From positions 1 to 20,544 of the forward strand of contig CAZDMQ010000063.1 of assembly GCA_964506685.1 (NCBI GenBank): a stretch of DNA of 20,544 nucleotides, given 5' to 3'. Below, piece by piece: positions 1-7,066 of the stretch. The translations under genes and the position numbers were made by a program. Position 1 is the stretch's first letter. Every line of letters starts with the position of its first letter. The notes beneath the pieces were generated by a model, which saw nothing but the letters and a program-made list of their open reading frames with translations, made no database searches and was not told where the DNA came from. Source of the stretch: UBA5336 sp964506685. Lineage in GTDB: Bacteria > Pseudomonadota > Alphaproteobacteria > Caulobacterales > Hyphomonadaceae.

Positions 1-1072
1 CCGGCACCCCGAGTGCCTCGTTAAACGGGCGCACCGTGATCACGTCCGCTCCGCCTGTGGCCGCCGCAAAACAGGCGGCCGTACCGCGCAGCATGTTCAC
101 CCAGGCGTCGTAGCGGGTGAGCATGCGTGCGGATGTGACGGCCTGGAGCTTCATCGGCTGGGCGTCGAGACCCAGCGCATCGAGGCACCGCGCCCAGAGC
201 CGGCGCGCCGCGCGCAGCTTGGCGATCTCCACACCGTAGTTTGCGCCGACAGCAAGCGTGAACACGAGCTGCGGTGCCGCCCTCTCAGCCGCAATGCCGG
301 CTCTGTCCAGCCGGCGCAGTGTATCGATACCGTGGGCAATCGCCGCGCCAAGCTCCTGGGCCTCGCTGCCACCGGCCTCGTGGACCGGGCGGGCATCGAC
401 CCGGAACAGCGTGGCGAGGGGGTATTTCAGCGACAGCGCATCGAAGACGGCGGCGGCGCCGACGAAGGCGCGGTCCAGACCTCCCTCGATGAGACCGCTG
501 CGGGCGAGCGCGCCAAGCGGGTCCATGTTGAAGGCAAACGTCTGCAGCTTCGGCGTCTCCTGCTGCTCGCCCCAGTGCGCGAGCAGGGTCGCAGCGGCGA
601 CGCCCGGGTCATGCCCATGGTCGAGCGCGATCGTGGCGATATCGGCGTGAATGCCGTCGAGCACGGTTTCCAGCCGGGAGAGATCGGGGACAGCAACGCC
701 GTTTTCCCCGCGCGCGTCGATCCTCAGTTCGATAGAGGTGACGCCGCGTTCGAGGTCGCGCAAGGCCTGGGCATGGGTGATGGCAGGGTCCGGGTGGGCA
801 AGCACCTGGCGGATGTCCCACGGCAGGTGACGGTCGCGGGTGGCTGCTGCGCCCCGGATGAAGGGGGCGGCGCCCGGCTGGCCGTCGGGATCGCGCGCGG
901 CGGGACAATCGGTCTCGCGGTAGAGCGGGCGGATCGGCACATCATCCTGCGTCCGCCGGATCAGGGCGTCGGGACCCCGGCCCTTCAATGCAGCTTCGAC
1001 GGCGGCGATCCAGTCGGCTTCGTCAGGAGTGTCAAAGCCATCGCTCAGGGGGTGGACTCTCTCGGTCATCAT
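1..1072 (-). CDS. mutA: Methylmalonyl-CoA mutase small (beta) subunit, N-terminal part, cut by left window edge
   Basis: My reading of the minus strand gives an open frame of 357 codons from an ATG-ATG pair (1072 or 1069) with no stop before the left edge. Family features are PFIRG followed by a PWDIRQ segment (start of the substrate-binding TIM barrel), EIAKLRAARRLWA, then TSARMLTRYDAWVNMLRGT and TGGADVITVRPF. The last two blocks are typical of methylmalonyl-CoA mutases. The TSARM-x-TRYD-xWVNMLR form is the one I know from the small, non-catalytic subunit that pairs with MutB. The complex interconverts methylmalonyl-CoA and succinyl-CoA in propionate metabolism in the cytoplasm, with cobalamin bound by the large subunit. 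No strong Shine-Dalgarno sequence is visible, so the exact start is uncertain. MutB would be expected further along the minus strand, outside the window. Confidence 0.88.
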   Translation of the reverse strand, partial: MMTERVHPLSDGFDTPDEADWIAAVEAALKGRGPDALIRRTQDDVPIRPLYRETDCPAARDPDGQPGAAPFIRGAAATRDRHLPWDIRQVLAHPDPAITHAQALRDLERGVTSIELRIDARGENGVAVPDLSRLETVLDGIHADIATIALDHGHDPGVAAATLLAHWGEQQETPKLQTFAFNMDPLGALARSGLIEGGLDRAFVGAAAVFDALSLKYPLATLFRVDARPVHEAGGSEAQELGAAIAHGIDTLRRLDRAGIAAERAAPQLVFTLAVGANYGVEIAKLRAARRLWARCLDALGLDAQPMKLQAVTSARMLTRYDAWVNMLRGTAACFAAATGGADVITVRPFNEALGVP

Positions 1073-1164
1073 GTCGGGTCCCGGTCATGCTTCGTACAAT
1101 GAGAAAGGGAACGGCTCGCCGGCCGGGTCAAGGGGCGGGAGGGGATTTCCCGGCCCCTGCGGCA

Positions 1165-1767
1165 TCAGGGGATCGCCTGGCGGACGGTGAAAGCGCCGCG
1201 CATCTCGCCCGGTTCGAACCCGGTCGCCTCGTCAGCGGGGTAGAGCGCCCCGATCTCGTCCAGCAGCGCCGGCGGCACGGCCGAGCCATGACAGGTGGCG
1301 CAGGCACCCTCCATCATGATCGGCGCCATCCAGCGGAGGATGCGCGTACCGTCCTCGGTGACCACGGCGGCAGCCTGCAGCCCGGCCGGGTCGGCGCCGC
1401 CGGCAATGTCGGCTGCGAAACGTTCGAGCTGACTGCGTTCCCAGTCATCGGGCGCATTGTCCGGGTTGCGGACGCGAAGGGCGGTCCGTCCGACCATGAG
1501 CCCGGTCTGCTCCGACACGGCCGCTGCGATGGTCGGGGCGCGCTCATTGCAGACCGTCAGGGCCGACGACGGGCCCCCTTCCGACATCGCGGCCACAAGT
1601 TCGCCCTTCAGCGCCTTGCCGAGCGCCTGGGCGGCCGCGCGCGCCTCCGCCTGCTGCAGTTCCGAAGGCGCTTCGGTCGCCGGTCCGGCGCAGCCGGCCA
1701 GCAGCATGATTGATACGGCCAGGAAGGCCGGCCGGGCAGTGCGGTTGGGGGGCGGGCGGTCTGGCAT
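1165..1767 (-). CDS. Tll0287-like (DUF3365) haem-binding lipoprotein
   Basis: The protein has 200 aa. It begins with a lipoprotein signal (hydrophobic residues about 14-25, lipobox LAGC with Cys26), so it should be a lipid-anchored periplasmic protein. The body carries the hallmarks of the Tll0287-like family: GGPSSALTVCNERAPTIA (about 64-81), GLMVGRTALRVRNPDNAPDDWE (about 89-110) and a C-terminal CATCHG motif (Cys156, Cys159, His160) that fits covalent c-type haem attachment. Members are small haem sensors or electron carriers, and the precise role is not known here. I chose the start at 1767 because it puts the signal peptide at the N-terminus and has AAAGG upstream. The frame stays open 30 codons further, but that extension would disrupt the signal. 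It lies 92 bases upstream of mutA on the same strand, with no functional link that I can see. Confidence 0.85.
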   Translation of the reverse strand: MPDRPPPNRTARPAFLAVSIMLLAGCAGPATEAPSELQQAEARAAAQALGKALKGELVAAMSEGGPSSALTVCNERAPTIAAAVSEQTGLMVGRTALRVRNPDNAPDDWERSQLERFAADIAGGADPAGLQAAAVVTEDGTRILRWMAPIMMEGACATCHGSAVPPALLDEIGALYPADEATGFEPGEMRGAFTVRQAIP

Positions 1768-1913
1768 GTCACGTTTACCTTTGTCTCTGGAAATGCAGGG
1801 TCTGGACTCCAGACTAGCCGGCTTGACGAAAACGCGCCCTTGCCCCATTCGCCGCACGGGGTACCTTTTACGTCAACGTCAAGATTTCAGCTGACCCCGA
1901 GGGAGGAAACACC

Positions 1914-2915
1914 ATGGCGCTGCCGCCTGTCTTGCAGAATCTGAGGCTTCCGGTGATCGGATCGCCGCTCTTCATCATCTCGAATCCGGACCTCGTGATC
2001 GCCCAGTGCAAGGCAGGCATTGTCGGCTCGTTCCCGGCCCTCAACGCGCGCCCCGAGGCGCAACTCGACGAATGGCTCGACCGGATCACCAGCGAACTGG
2101 CAGAACACACCGCGAAGAACCCCGATCGCCCTGCCGCCCCCTTCGCGGTCAACCAGATCGTGCACAAGACCAACAACCGGCTCGAGCACGACGTCGAGAT
2201 GTGCGTGAAGTACAAGGTGCCCGTCGTCATCACCTCGCTTGGCGCCCGCACCGATGTGAACGATGCCATCCACTCCTATGGCGGCATCGTGCTGCACGAC
2301 ATCATCAACACCTTCTTTGCCCGCAAGGCGCTGGAGAAGGGCGCTGACGGGCTCATCCCGGTCTGCGCGGGTGCCGGTGGCCATGCTGGCACCTGGTCTC
2401 CCTTCGCGATGATCCAGGAGTTGCGCGAGTTCTTCGATGGCCCCATCGCCCTGTCCGGGTCCATCGCCACGGGTGGCGCGGTTGCTGCCGCCCAGGCCAT
2501 GGGCGCCGACCTGGCCTATATCGGCTCGGCCTTCATTGCCTGCGACGAGGCCAATGCCGATGACGGCTACAAGAACGGCATCGTCGACAACGGCGCGGAT
2601 GATATCGTCTACACCAACCTCTTCACCGGGGTGCATGGCAACTATCTGCGCCCCTCGATCGAGGCGGCCGGGCTCGATCCGGACAACCTGCCCGAGAGCG
2701 ACCCCTCGAAAATGAACTTCGGTTCTGGCGGGAATACCAAGGCCAAGGCCTGGAAGGATATCTGGGGCTGCGGGCAGGGCATTGGCGCGGTGAAGTCGCG
2801 CGGGCCGGTGGCCGACTATGTGGGCAAGCTCGAACGGGAATACCGCACCGCCGTTGCTGCGCTGCAGGGTGGGCGGGCTTTTTCGATGGCCGAGGCGGCG
2901 ATCGCTGCACAATAG
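1914..2915 (+). CDS. Nitronate monooxygenase (2-nitropropane dioxygenase family)
   Basis: This is a 333-aa FMN-dependent TIM-barrel protein. The N-terminal MALPPVLQNLRLPVIGSPLFIIS is the usual opening of NPD-family enzymes, which oxidise alkyl nitronates with O2 in the cytoplasm. The GAGGHAG segment (about 153-159) holds the histidine (His157) that acts as catalytic base in characterised class I enzymes. The GSIATGGAVAAAQAMGADLAYIGSAF stretch is the FMN phosphate-binding half of the barrel. The start has an excellent ribosome binding site (GGGAGGAAACACC before ATG). The length is normal for the family. Many members are broadly annotated and could act on other substrates, so the reaction is a family-level assignment. 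It is not clearly co-transcribed with its neighbours: about 126 bases separate it from the next gene. Confidence 0.87.
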   Translation: MALPPVLQNLRLPVIGSPLFIISNPDLVIAQCKAGIVGSFPALNARPEAQLDEWLDRITSELAEHTAKNPDRPAAPFAVNQIVHKTNNRLEHDVEMCVKYKVPVVITSLGARTDVNDAIHSYGGIVLHDIINTFFARKALEKGADGLIPVCAGAGGHAGTWSPFAMIQELREFFDGPIALSGSIATGGAVAAAQAMGADLAYIGSAFIACDEANADDGYKNGIVDNGADDIVYTNLFTGVHGNYLRPSIEAAGLDPDNLPESDPSKMNFGSGGNTKAKAWKDIWGCGQGIGAVKSRGPVADYVGKLEREYRTAVAALQGGRAFSMAEAAIAAQ

Positions 2916-3041
2916 GAGGCCGGCGTTCCAACCGTGACGTTCGGAAAACCTGTCCGACCGGGTTGGCCGCGGGCGTAAGCTCCCGGTCAGTTCAACCGCC
3001 GGCGGCCCTCTGCCGCTGGTCCCGGATCGGAAGAGGACCCC

Positions 3042-3542
3042 ATGTCGGATATTGCAGGGCTTGCCGCAAGCGCGGCGGGCGGCGGCCTGTTTGGCCTGAT
3101 CGGAACCGTGCTCGGCCGCATCGCCGGCTATGCCGAGCGCCGTCAGATGCATGCCCAGGAACGGGCACGCTGGCAGCATGAGAACCAGCTCGCCCAGTTG
3201 AGCATGAAGGCGAAACGCGAAGCCGCCGACAGCGAGCGCAAGCTGGCTGACACGACGGGACGCTGGGCCGGGCTGACAGCCTCGCTGGAAGCCGATGCCG
3301 CAATTGCCAGTTCCTACAAGTGGGTCGATGCGGCCCGCGGCCTGACCCGGCCCGTGCTGACCCTGACGCTCTGGCTGATCGCGGGCCTCGTCTATATCTC
3401 CGCCAGTCCGGAGGAGCGCATGGCCATCACCGAGACGGCAAGCTTTGCCGCCACTGCGGCGACGCTCTGGTGGTTCGGTGACCGGGGGCCGCAGCCGCGG
3501 TCCGCGCAGGTTGTCCAGTCATCGGCCGGACGCAGAAGCTGA
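3042..3542 (+). CDS. Small holin-like (3TM-type) phage or GTA-related membrane protein, orphan
   Basis: The protein has 166 aa. The first 30 residues are Gly/Ala-rich and hydrophobic (GLAASAAGGGLFGLIGTVLG). A charged, probably helical stretch follows (about 31-75), rich in Arg, Gln, Glu and Lys. Then come a segment RGLTRPVLTLTLWLIAGLVYISA (clear membrane helix about 104-121) and a second hydrophobic piece ending in LWWFGDR (about 133-148). An Arg-rich membrane segment followed by WWFG-x-R resembles small putative holins of tailed phages and gene-transfer-agent loci. I know this as a resemblance and cannot prove it here. The ribosome binding site is good (GAGG six bases before ATG). No endolysin, capsid or tail gene lies nearby, so it stands alone and could be a phage remnant or a domesticated membrane protein. 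Confidence 0.6.
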   Translation: MSDIAGLAASAAGGGLFGLIGTVLGRIAGYAERRQMHAQERARWQHENQLAQLSMKAKREAADSERKLADTTGRWAGLTASLEADAAIASSYKWVDAARGLTRPVLTLTLWLIAGLVYISASPEERMAITETASFAATAATLWWFGDRGPQPRSAQVVQSSAGRRS

Positions 3543-3738
3543 AGCCAGGTGCGGGCAGCGGCGGACCTTTGCGCGACGACGATCCTCCCTGAAAGAACGC
3601 TGGGTCGTCTTTTGCGCTCTGGCCACGTCGCAATGCTCGCAGGATGCTCTCAACCTGCTGCGCTTGCTCCTCGCCAGATCATAAAATAGACACCGCCAAG
3701 TGGTGCCATTTGATCGGAAACCGCCTTAGGCTTGGCGC

Positions 3739-4362
3739 ATGAGCAGGTCTGGCCGGAAAGCAGGCGTTGCCGGCGTCGTCCTGGCCGGCGGGCGGTCGAC
3801 GCGCTTCGGGTCGCCAAAGGCGTTTGCGCATTTCGAGGGGCGTTGCCTTGTGGACTGGGGACTGGCCGCGCTGGACGCCCAGTGCGCCGGGCCGGTTGCC
3901 ATCAGTACCCGCGAGCCCGAAGCCTTTGCAAGCTATCGCCGGCCCTGCCTGGTCGACCACATCGGAGACGGCGCCGGACCGCTCGCTGGCCTGCATGCCG
4001 CGATGCAGTGGGCCGGCGCGGAAGGCCATGAGCTCGTGCTCACCGTGCCGGTGGATGTGCCGCTGCTTCCGGTTGACCTGGCGCAGCGGCTCTCTGATGC
4101 CATTCATACGGAAGGTGAAGTGGGCGCGGCCATCGCCGCCTCTGCGGGCCGGACGCATCCGGTCTGCGGGGTCTGGCAGGCGGGACGGGCAGATGCGCTG
4201 GAGACCTTCGTGCGCGGGGGCAACAGGCGCGTCGGGGACTGGGCTGCCGCTTGCGGCGCGCGTGTCGTGGCGTTCCCGTCCCGCGACGGGCTGGATCCGT
4301 TCTTCAATATCAACCGGCCCGGCGACCTTGCAGCCCTGGCCCGTCTGCGCGCGGGCGGCTGA
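3739..4362 (+). CDS. mobA: Molybdenum cofactor guanylyltransferase (MobA-like)
   Basis: This is a 207-aa cytoplasmic nucleotidyltransferase. MobA attaches GMP to molybdopterin to form the (bis-)MGD cofactor of DMSO-reductase-family enzymes. The sequence shows the nucleotide-binding loop LAGGRSTRFGSPKA (15-28), GPLAGLHAA (about 80-88), the Mg-binding VDVPLLPVDL (Asp106), HPVCGVW (about 140-146) and the C-terminal FFNINRPGDL. The length is normal. The first loop reads RFGSPKA rather than the more usual RMGG-x-DKA, so a relative acting on another cofactor nucleotide is possible, although the C-terminal motif favours MobA. The ribosome binding site is weak. Its position beside a locus with a molybdopterin oxidoreductase (7067-9289) suggests that it supplies that enzyme's cofactor. 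Confidence 0.82.
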   Translation: MSRSGRKAGVAGVVLAGGRSTRFGSPKAFAHFEGRCLVDWGLAALDAQCAGPVAISTREPEAFASYRRPCLVDHIGDGAGPLAGLHAAMQWAGAEGHELVLTVPVDVPLLPVDLAQRLSDAIHTEGEVGAAIAASAGRTHPVCGVWQAGRADALETFVRGGNRRVGDWAAACGARVVAFPSRDGLDPFFNINRPGDLAALARLRAGG

Positions 4363-4372
4363 AGCTTCAGCC
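4357..4372. repeat. Perfect 16-bp palindrome over the mobA stop codon
   Basis: GGCTGAAG is followed directly by its exact reverse complement CTTCAGCC, and the mobA TGA lies inside it. In RNA it would form a six-pair stem with a four-base loop. No T-tract follows, so it is a poor intrinsic terminator. It could stabilise the mobA 3' end or bind a protein. The arm sequence partly recurs downstream (CTGAAGGCTG at about 4384-4393), which would allow a competing hairpin. Confidence 0.5.
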
Positions 4373-4439
4373 TGTTGGCGAACCTGAAGGCTGCGTCTCG
4401 CCAGCCACCGTTGTTTCCCTTGCGTCACATAATAAAAAC

Positions 4440-4456
4440 AAAACAGATTGCCTTTT
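4440..4456 (+). promoter_or_regulatory. Putative shared operator, copy 1 (upstream of TonB receptor)
   Basis: The AT-rich stretch AAAACAGATTGCCTTTT sits 84 bases before the receptor start in an otherwise GC-rich region. It matches the AAAACAG core of two other intergenic copies at 9349-9370 and 14301-14319. If one base is left out it also matches copy 2 in TTGCCT. It lacks the CTG right half, so it is the weakest of the three. A TTGACT hexamer (4467-4472) follows, but no convincing -10 box goes with it. A regulatory role is inferred. Confidence 0.4.
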
Positions 4457-4540
4457 ACAATCACGCTTGACTTTTTTAGGTCGTCACTGATCATCTGGGC
4501 CCATAGACCGGCAGGGAGTCGGCAACAGGGAGGAAACGCA

Positions 4541-6940
4541 ATGGGCAGGAACACTGCTGGAATTGTCACGTCGAGCTGCCTCGCCACCGCCATGATCGTC
4601 GGCAGCGTGGTCCTTGTGGGCCCGGCCGCCGCGCAGGAGAGCGAGGCGCCGGCCGATGCCGACCGGCAACGCGAGCTCGAAACGGTGACCGTCACGACGA
4701 CAAGGCGCGAGGAAAGCCTGCAGGACGTGCCGGTTGCCGTCACCGCCATCACGGCCGAACAGATCGACGATCTTGCGCCCCGCACCCTGCAGGACCTCAC
4801 AGGGCTGGCCCCGAACCTTTTCATCGGCATGAACACGGCCGGGCCCGGCGCGGCGGCAATCTATATCCGCGGCCTCGGCTATGCCGACATCGAGAAGACC
4901 CAGAACCCGGCCGCCGGGGTGATCGTGGACGGGGTCTTCCTCGGCACTAGTACCGGCCAGCTGATTGACGGTTTCGATATCCAGCAGGTCGACGTCAACC
5001 GGGGTCCACAGGGGATCTTCTTCGGCAAGAACACGACCGCCGGTGTGGTGAACGTGACCCGCTCCAAACCGACCCGCGACTATAATTTCAAGGGGTCGGC
5101 GGCGTTCGGAAACTATGCCTCCCAGGTCTACAAGGCCGTCGGCAACCTGCCGCTCGGCGAAAAGGGCGGCCTCAAGATCGGCGGCACCTATCGCGACCGG
5201 GAGGGGTATTACGACAATCTCTTCACCGGCGAGGACAATGGCTTCCAGGAATACACCGGCATCAATGTCGCCGGAGAGTATGATCTGACCGACTGGGCGA
5301 AGGTCTACCTGAGCTATGACTACATCAACCAGGAGGGCGGCGGAAATCCCGTGCAGTTCGGCAACCTGCTGACAGCTTCGGTCTTGTCCGGCGGCAATCC
5401 CGGCGCCGTGTTCGGTCCCGACTTCAATCCCCAGACCGCCAGTCCGATCGGGCTTGACGTGCATGAGGTGATCAATGACTTCGCCGATGCTGACCAGCTG
5501 GAAACCAATCTCTACAACGCGACCTTCACCTTCGACACGCCAATCGGCGAGCTGGTCTCGGTGACGGCTTTCGTCGATTCCGAGGATATCGTCTTCCAGG
5601 ATTTCGATGCGACCTGTTTCGGTGCCGCTGGCTGCAACTTCCCCAGCAATGCGCTGTCGCCGATTTTCAATCCCGCCGCGCCGGGCGCGATCAATCCCCT
5701 TCTCGCGATCCTGCATACGGTCCGCGACCAGACCTATGAACAGCTGACCCAGGAGTTCCGCCTCGTCGGCAATGCCGGACCGGTCGATTATCTCGTCGGC
5801 GCCTATTACTACGACCACGAGATCACGCTGGCCCAGACCACGAATGATGCGGTGCTGCAGCAATCGGGCGAGGAGAATACGAGCTGGTCGATCTTCGGCA
5901 ATGTCGACTGGCACATCACCGACAGCCTCACCGTGTCGGCCGGCGCACGATCGATCGAGGAGGAGAAGGATTTCCGCACCCAATACGACATCATCGGCCT
6001 GTTCCCGCTGATCCCGCAGATCACCGATTCCAACTCCTTCGATGACATCATCACCCGGCTGGCCGTGGACTGGCAGGCCACCGACGACGTGCTGCTGTAT
6101 GCCTCCCGGGCGGAGGGCTTCCGTTCGGGCGGTTTCTCGATCCGCGGTACCTTGTCGGAGCAGGTCGAGGGCCAGACCAACTGCGTCCCCGATGATGGCG
6201 ATGCCGTGCCGAACGAAATTCTCTGCCCGGAGAACAACTTCCTCGGCTATGAGCCGGAACTGGTCACGACCATTGAGGTCGGCACCAAGACCAGCCTGTT
6301 TGATGGCCAGCTGATCCTGAATGCGGCCTATTTCGACACTGAAGTCGAAGACTTCCAGGCCAATCTGGTGGTGGTCACTCCGAATTACGGGCCGGGCACC
6401 AATACCTATATCAACAATTACCCCGAAGTGCAGATCGACGGGTTCGAACTGGAAACCGTCCTTGCGCCCAGCGCGGTGGAGGGGCTGACCCTCAGCGCAA
6501 CGCTGGGGGTGCAGGATGGCGAGGTCACCGATGGCCGTATCCCGGGGGAGCGGGCGAATGTCGGTCCGGGCGGGACGGCCGGTCCGGCCGGTTCCCAGGG
6601 GGATTTCACGGGCAGTCAGATCATACGGCTTGCGGAAATGAACTATGCCCTGCGCGGGCGCTACGAGTTCGATATCGGCCCCGGCACCGCCAGCCTGTCG
6701 GGCGGCTACAACTATATCGACGATCATGGCCTTGCGAACGGCTTTGGCCAGGTCGATGTCGAGGAGGGGTATGGGCTGTTCGATGCCAGCATCGATTACG
6801 CCTGGCAAAATTACAAGGTGACCCTGTCGGGCAAGAATCTCGGCGAGGAAGAGTACCGCAACAATTCCCTGCCGACCGTATTCTTCCAGGGCTGGGGCGA
6901 TCTGCTGACCTGGCAGGTCGAATTGCAGGCCGTGTTCTGA
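4541..6940 (+). CDS. TonB-dependent outer-membrane receptor
   Basis: The protein has 799 aa, a normal length for the family. It starts at an ATG preceded by CAGGGAGGAAACGCA. The frame is open 31 codons earlier, but that would push the signal peptide inwards. The signal peptide ends near AAAQE (about residue 31). A TonB-box/plug start ETVTVTTTRREESLQDVPVAV follows (about 47-68), then plug motifs YIRGLGY, VIVDGVFLG and QVDVNRGPQGIFFGKNTTAGVVNV. The rest is a beta-barrel of alternating aromatic strands ending in a terminal Phe, as needed for outer-membrane assembly. Two close Cys pairs (TCFGAAGC, and NC followed by LC) fall in the predicted barrel and could form disulfides in outer loops. It should import a large or scarce substrate using TonB energy. 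Lack of an iron regulator signature and its position in a catabolic island suggest an organic substrate rather than a siderophore, which is inference. It is followed by a terminator. Confidence 0.93.
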   Translation: MGRNTAGIVTSSCLATAMIVGSVVLVGPAAAQESEAPADADRQRELETVTVTTTRREESLQDVPVAVTAITAEQIDDLAPRTLQDLTGLAPNLFIGMNTAGPGAAAIYIRGLGYADIEKTQNPAAGVIVDGVFLGTSTGQLIDGFDIQQVDVNRGPQGIFFGKNTTAGVVNVTRSKPTRDYNFKGSAAFGNYASQVYKAVGNLPLGEKGGLKIGGTYRDREGYYDNLFTGEDNGFQEYTGINVAGEYDLTDWAKVYLSYDYINQEGGGNPVQFGNLLTASVLSGGNPGAVFGPDFNPQTASPIGLDVHEVINDFADADQLETNLYNATFTFDTPIGELVSVTAFVDSEDIVFQDFDATCFGAAGCNFPSNALSPIFNPAAPGAINPLLAILHTVRDQTYEQLTQEFRLVGNAGPVDYLVGAYYYDHEITLAQTTNDAVLQQSGEENTSWSIFGNVDWHITDSLTVSAGARSIEEEKDFRTQYDIIGLFPLIPQITDSNSFDDIITRLAVDWQATDDVLLYASRAEGFRSGGFSIRGTLSEQVEGQTNCVPDDGDAVPNEILCPENNFLGYEPELVTTIEVGTKTSLFDGQLILNAAYFDTEVEDFQANLVVVTPNYGPGTNTYINNYPEVQIDGFELETVLAPSAVEGLTLSATLGVQDGEVTDGRIPGERANVGPGGTAGPAGSQGDFTGSQIIRLAEMNYALRGRYEFDIGPGTASLSGGYNYIDDHGLANGFGQVDVEEGYGLFDASIDYAWQNYKVTLSGKNLGEEEYRNNSLPTVFFQGWGDLLTWQVELQAVF

Positions 6941-6998
6941 GCGGCAGCTGACCTCAAGGGGCGAGCGCGCGTCGGTCGCGACTGGCGGGCGAGTTACA

Positions 6999-7030
6999 GG
7001 AGGCGGTGCGACCGGTGCACCGCCTCCTTT
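6999..7030 (+). terminator. Intrinsic terminator after the TonB receptor gene
   Basis: A perfect 11-bp inverted repeat (GGAGGCGGTGC at 6999-7009, GCACCGCCTCC at 7017-7027) encloses a 7-base loop and is followed by TTTGATTT. The stem is very GC-rich and the T-tract is short. It lies between the convergent receptor gene and molybdopterin oxidoreductase gene. The T-tract is only on the plus-strand side, so it mainly ends the receptor transcript. Confidence 0.75.
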
Positions 7031-7066
7031 GATTTCTGAAGCAGTGCTCCGGTCGGAAAGAAGTCG

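Noticed and set aside
2956..2988. Inverted repeat GACCGGG ... CCCGGTC after the nitronate monooxygenase gene as a terminator
   Set aside because: The arms are only 7 bp around a 19-base loop, and no T-tract follows.
1887..3179. 430-codon minus-strand frame opposite the nitronate monooxygenase gene
   Set aside because: It is a shadow of the plus-strand gene caused by high GC3. It has no recognisable motifs and is contradicted by the clear NPD-family protein.
3579..3616. GACGAC ... GTCGTC followed by TTTT after the holin-like gene as a terminator
   Set aside because: Six-base arms with a loop of about 23 bases are too weak to call, although the T-tract is suggestive.
3695..3715. Near-palindrome CACCGCCAAGTGGTG before mobA as an operator
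   Set aside because: Only four bases per arm match well and there is no second copy, so chance is a sufficient explanation.
4373..4540. Possible cobalamin or other riboswitch before the TonB receptor (a GCCACCG stretch and alternative hairpins)
   Set aside because: The conserved B12-box pattern and enough structured length are missing. The AT-rich region suggests that transcription starts downstream of these hairpins.
4484..6808. 774-codon minus-strand frame opposite the TonB receptor
   Set aside because: Antisense shadow rich in Ile, Gly, Asp and Arg, without domain motifs. The plus strand has a complete receptor with signal peptide and terminal Phe.
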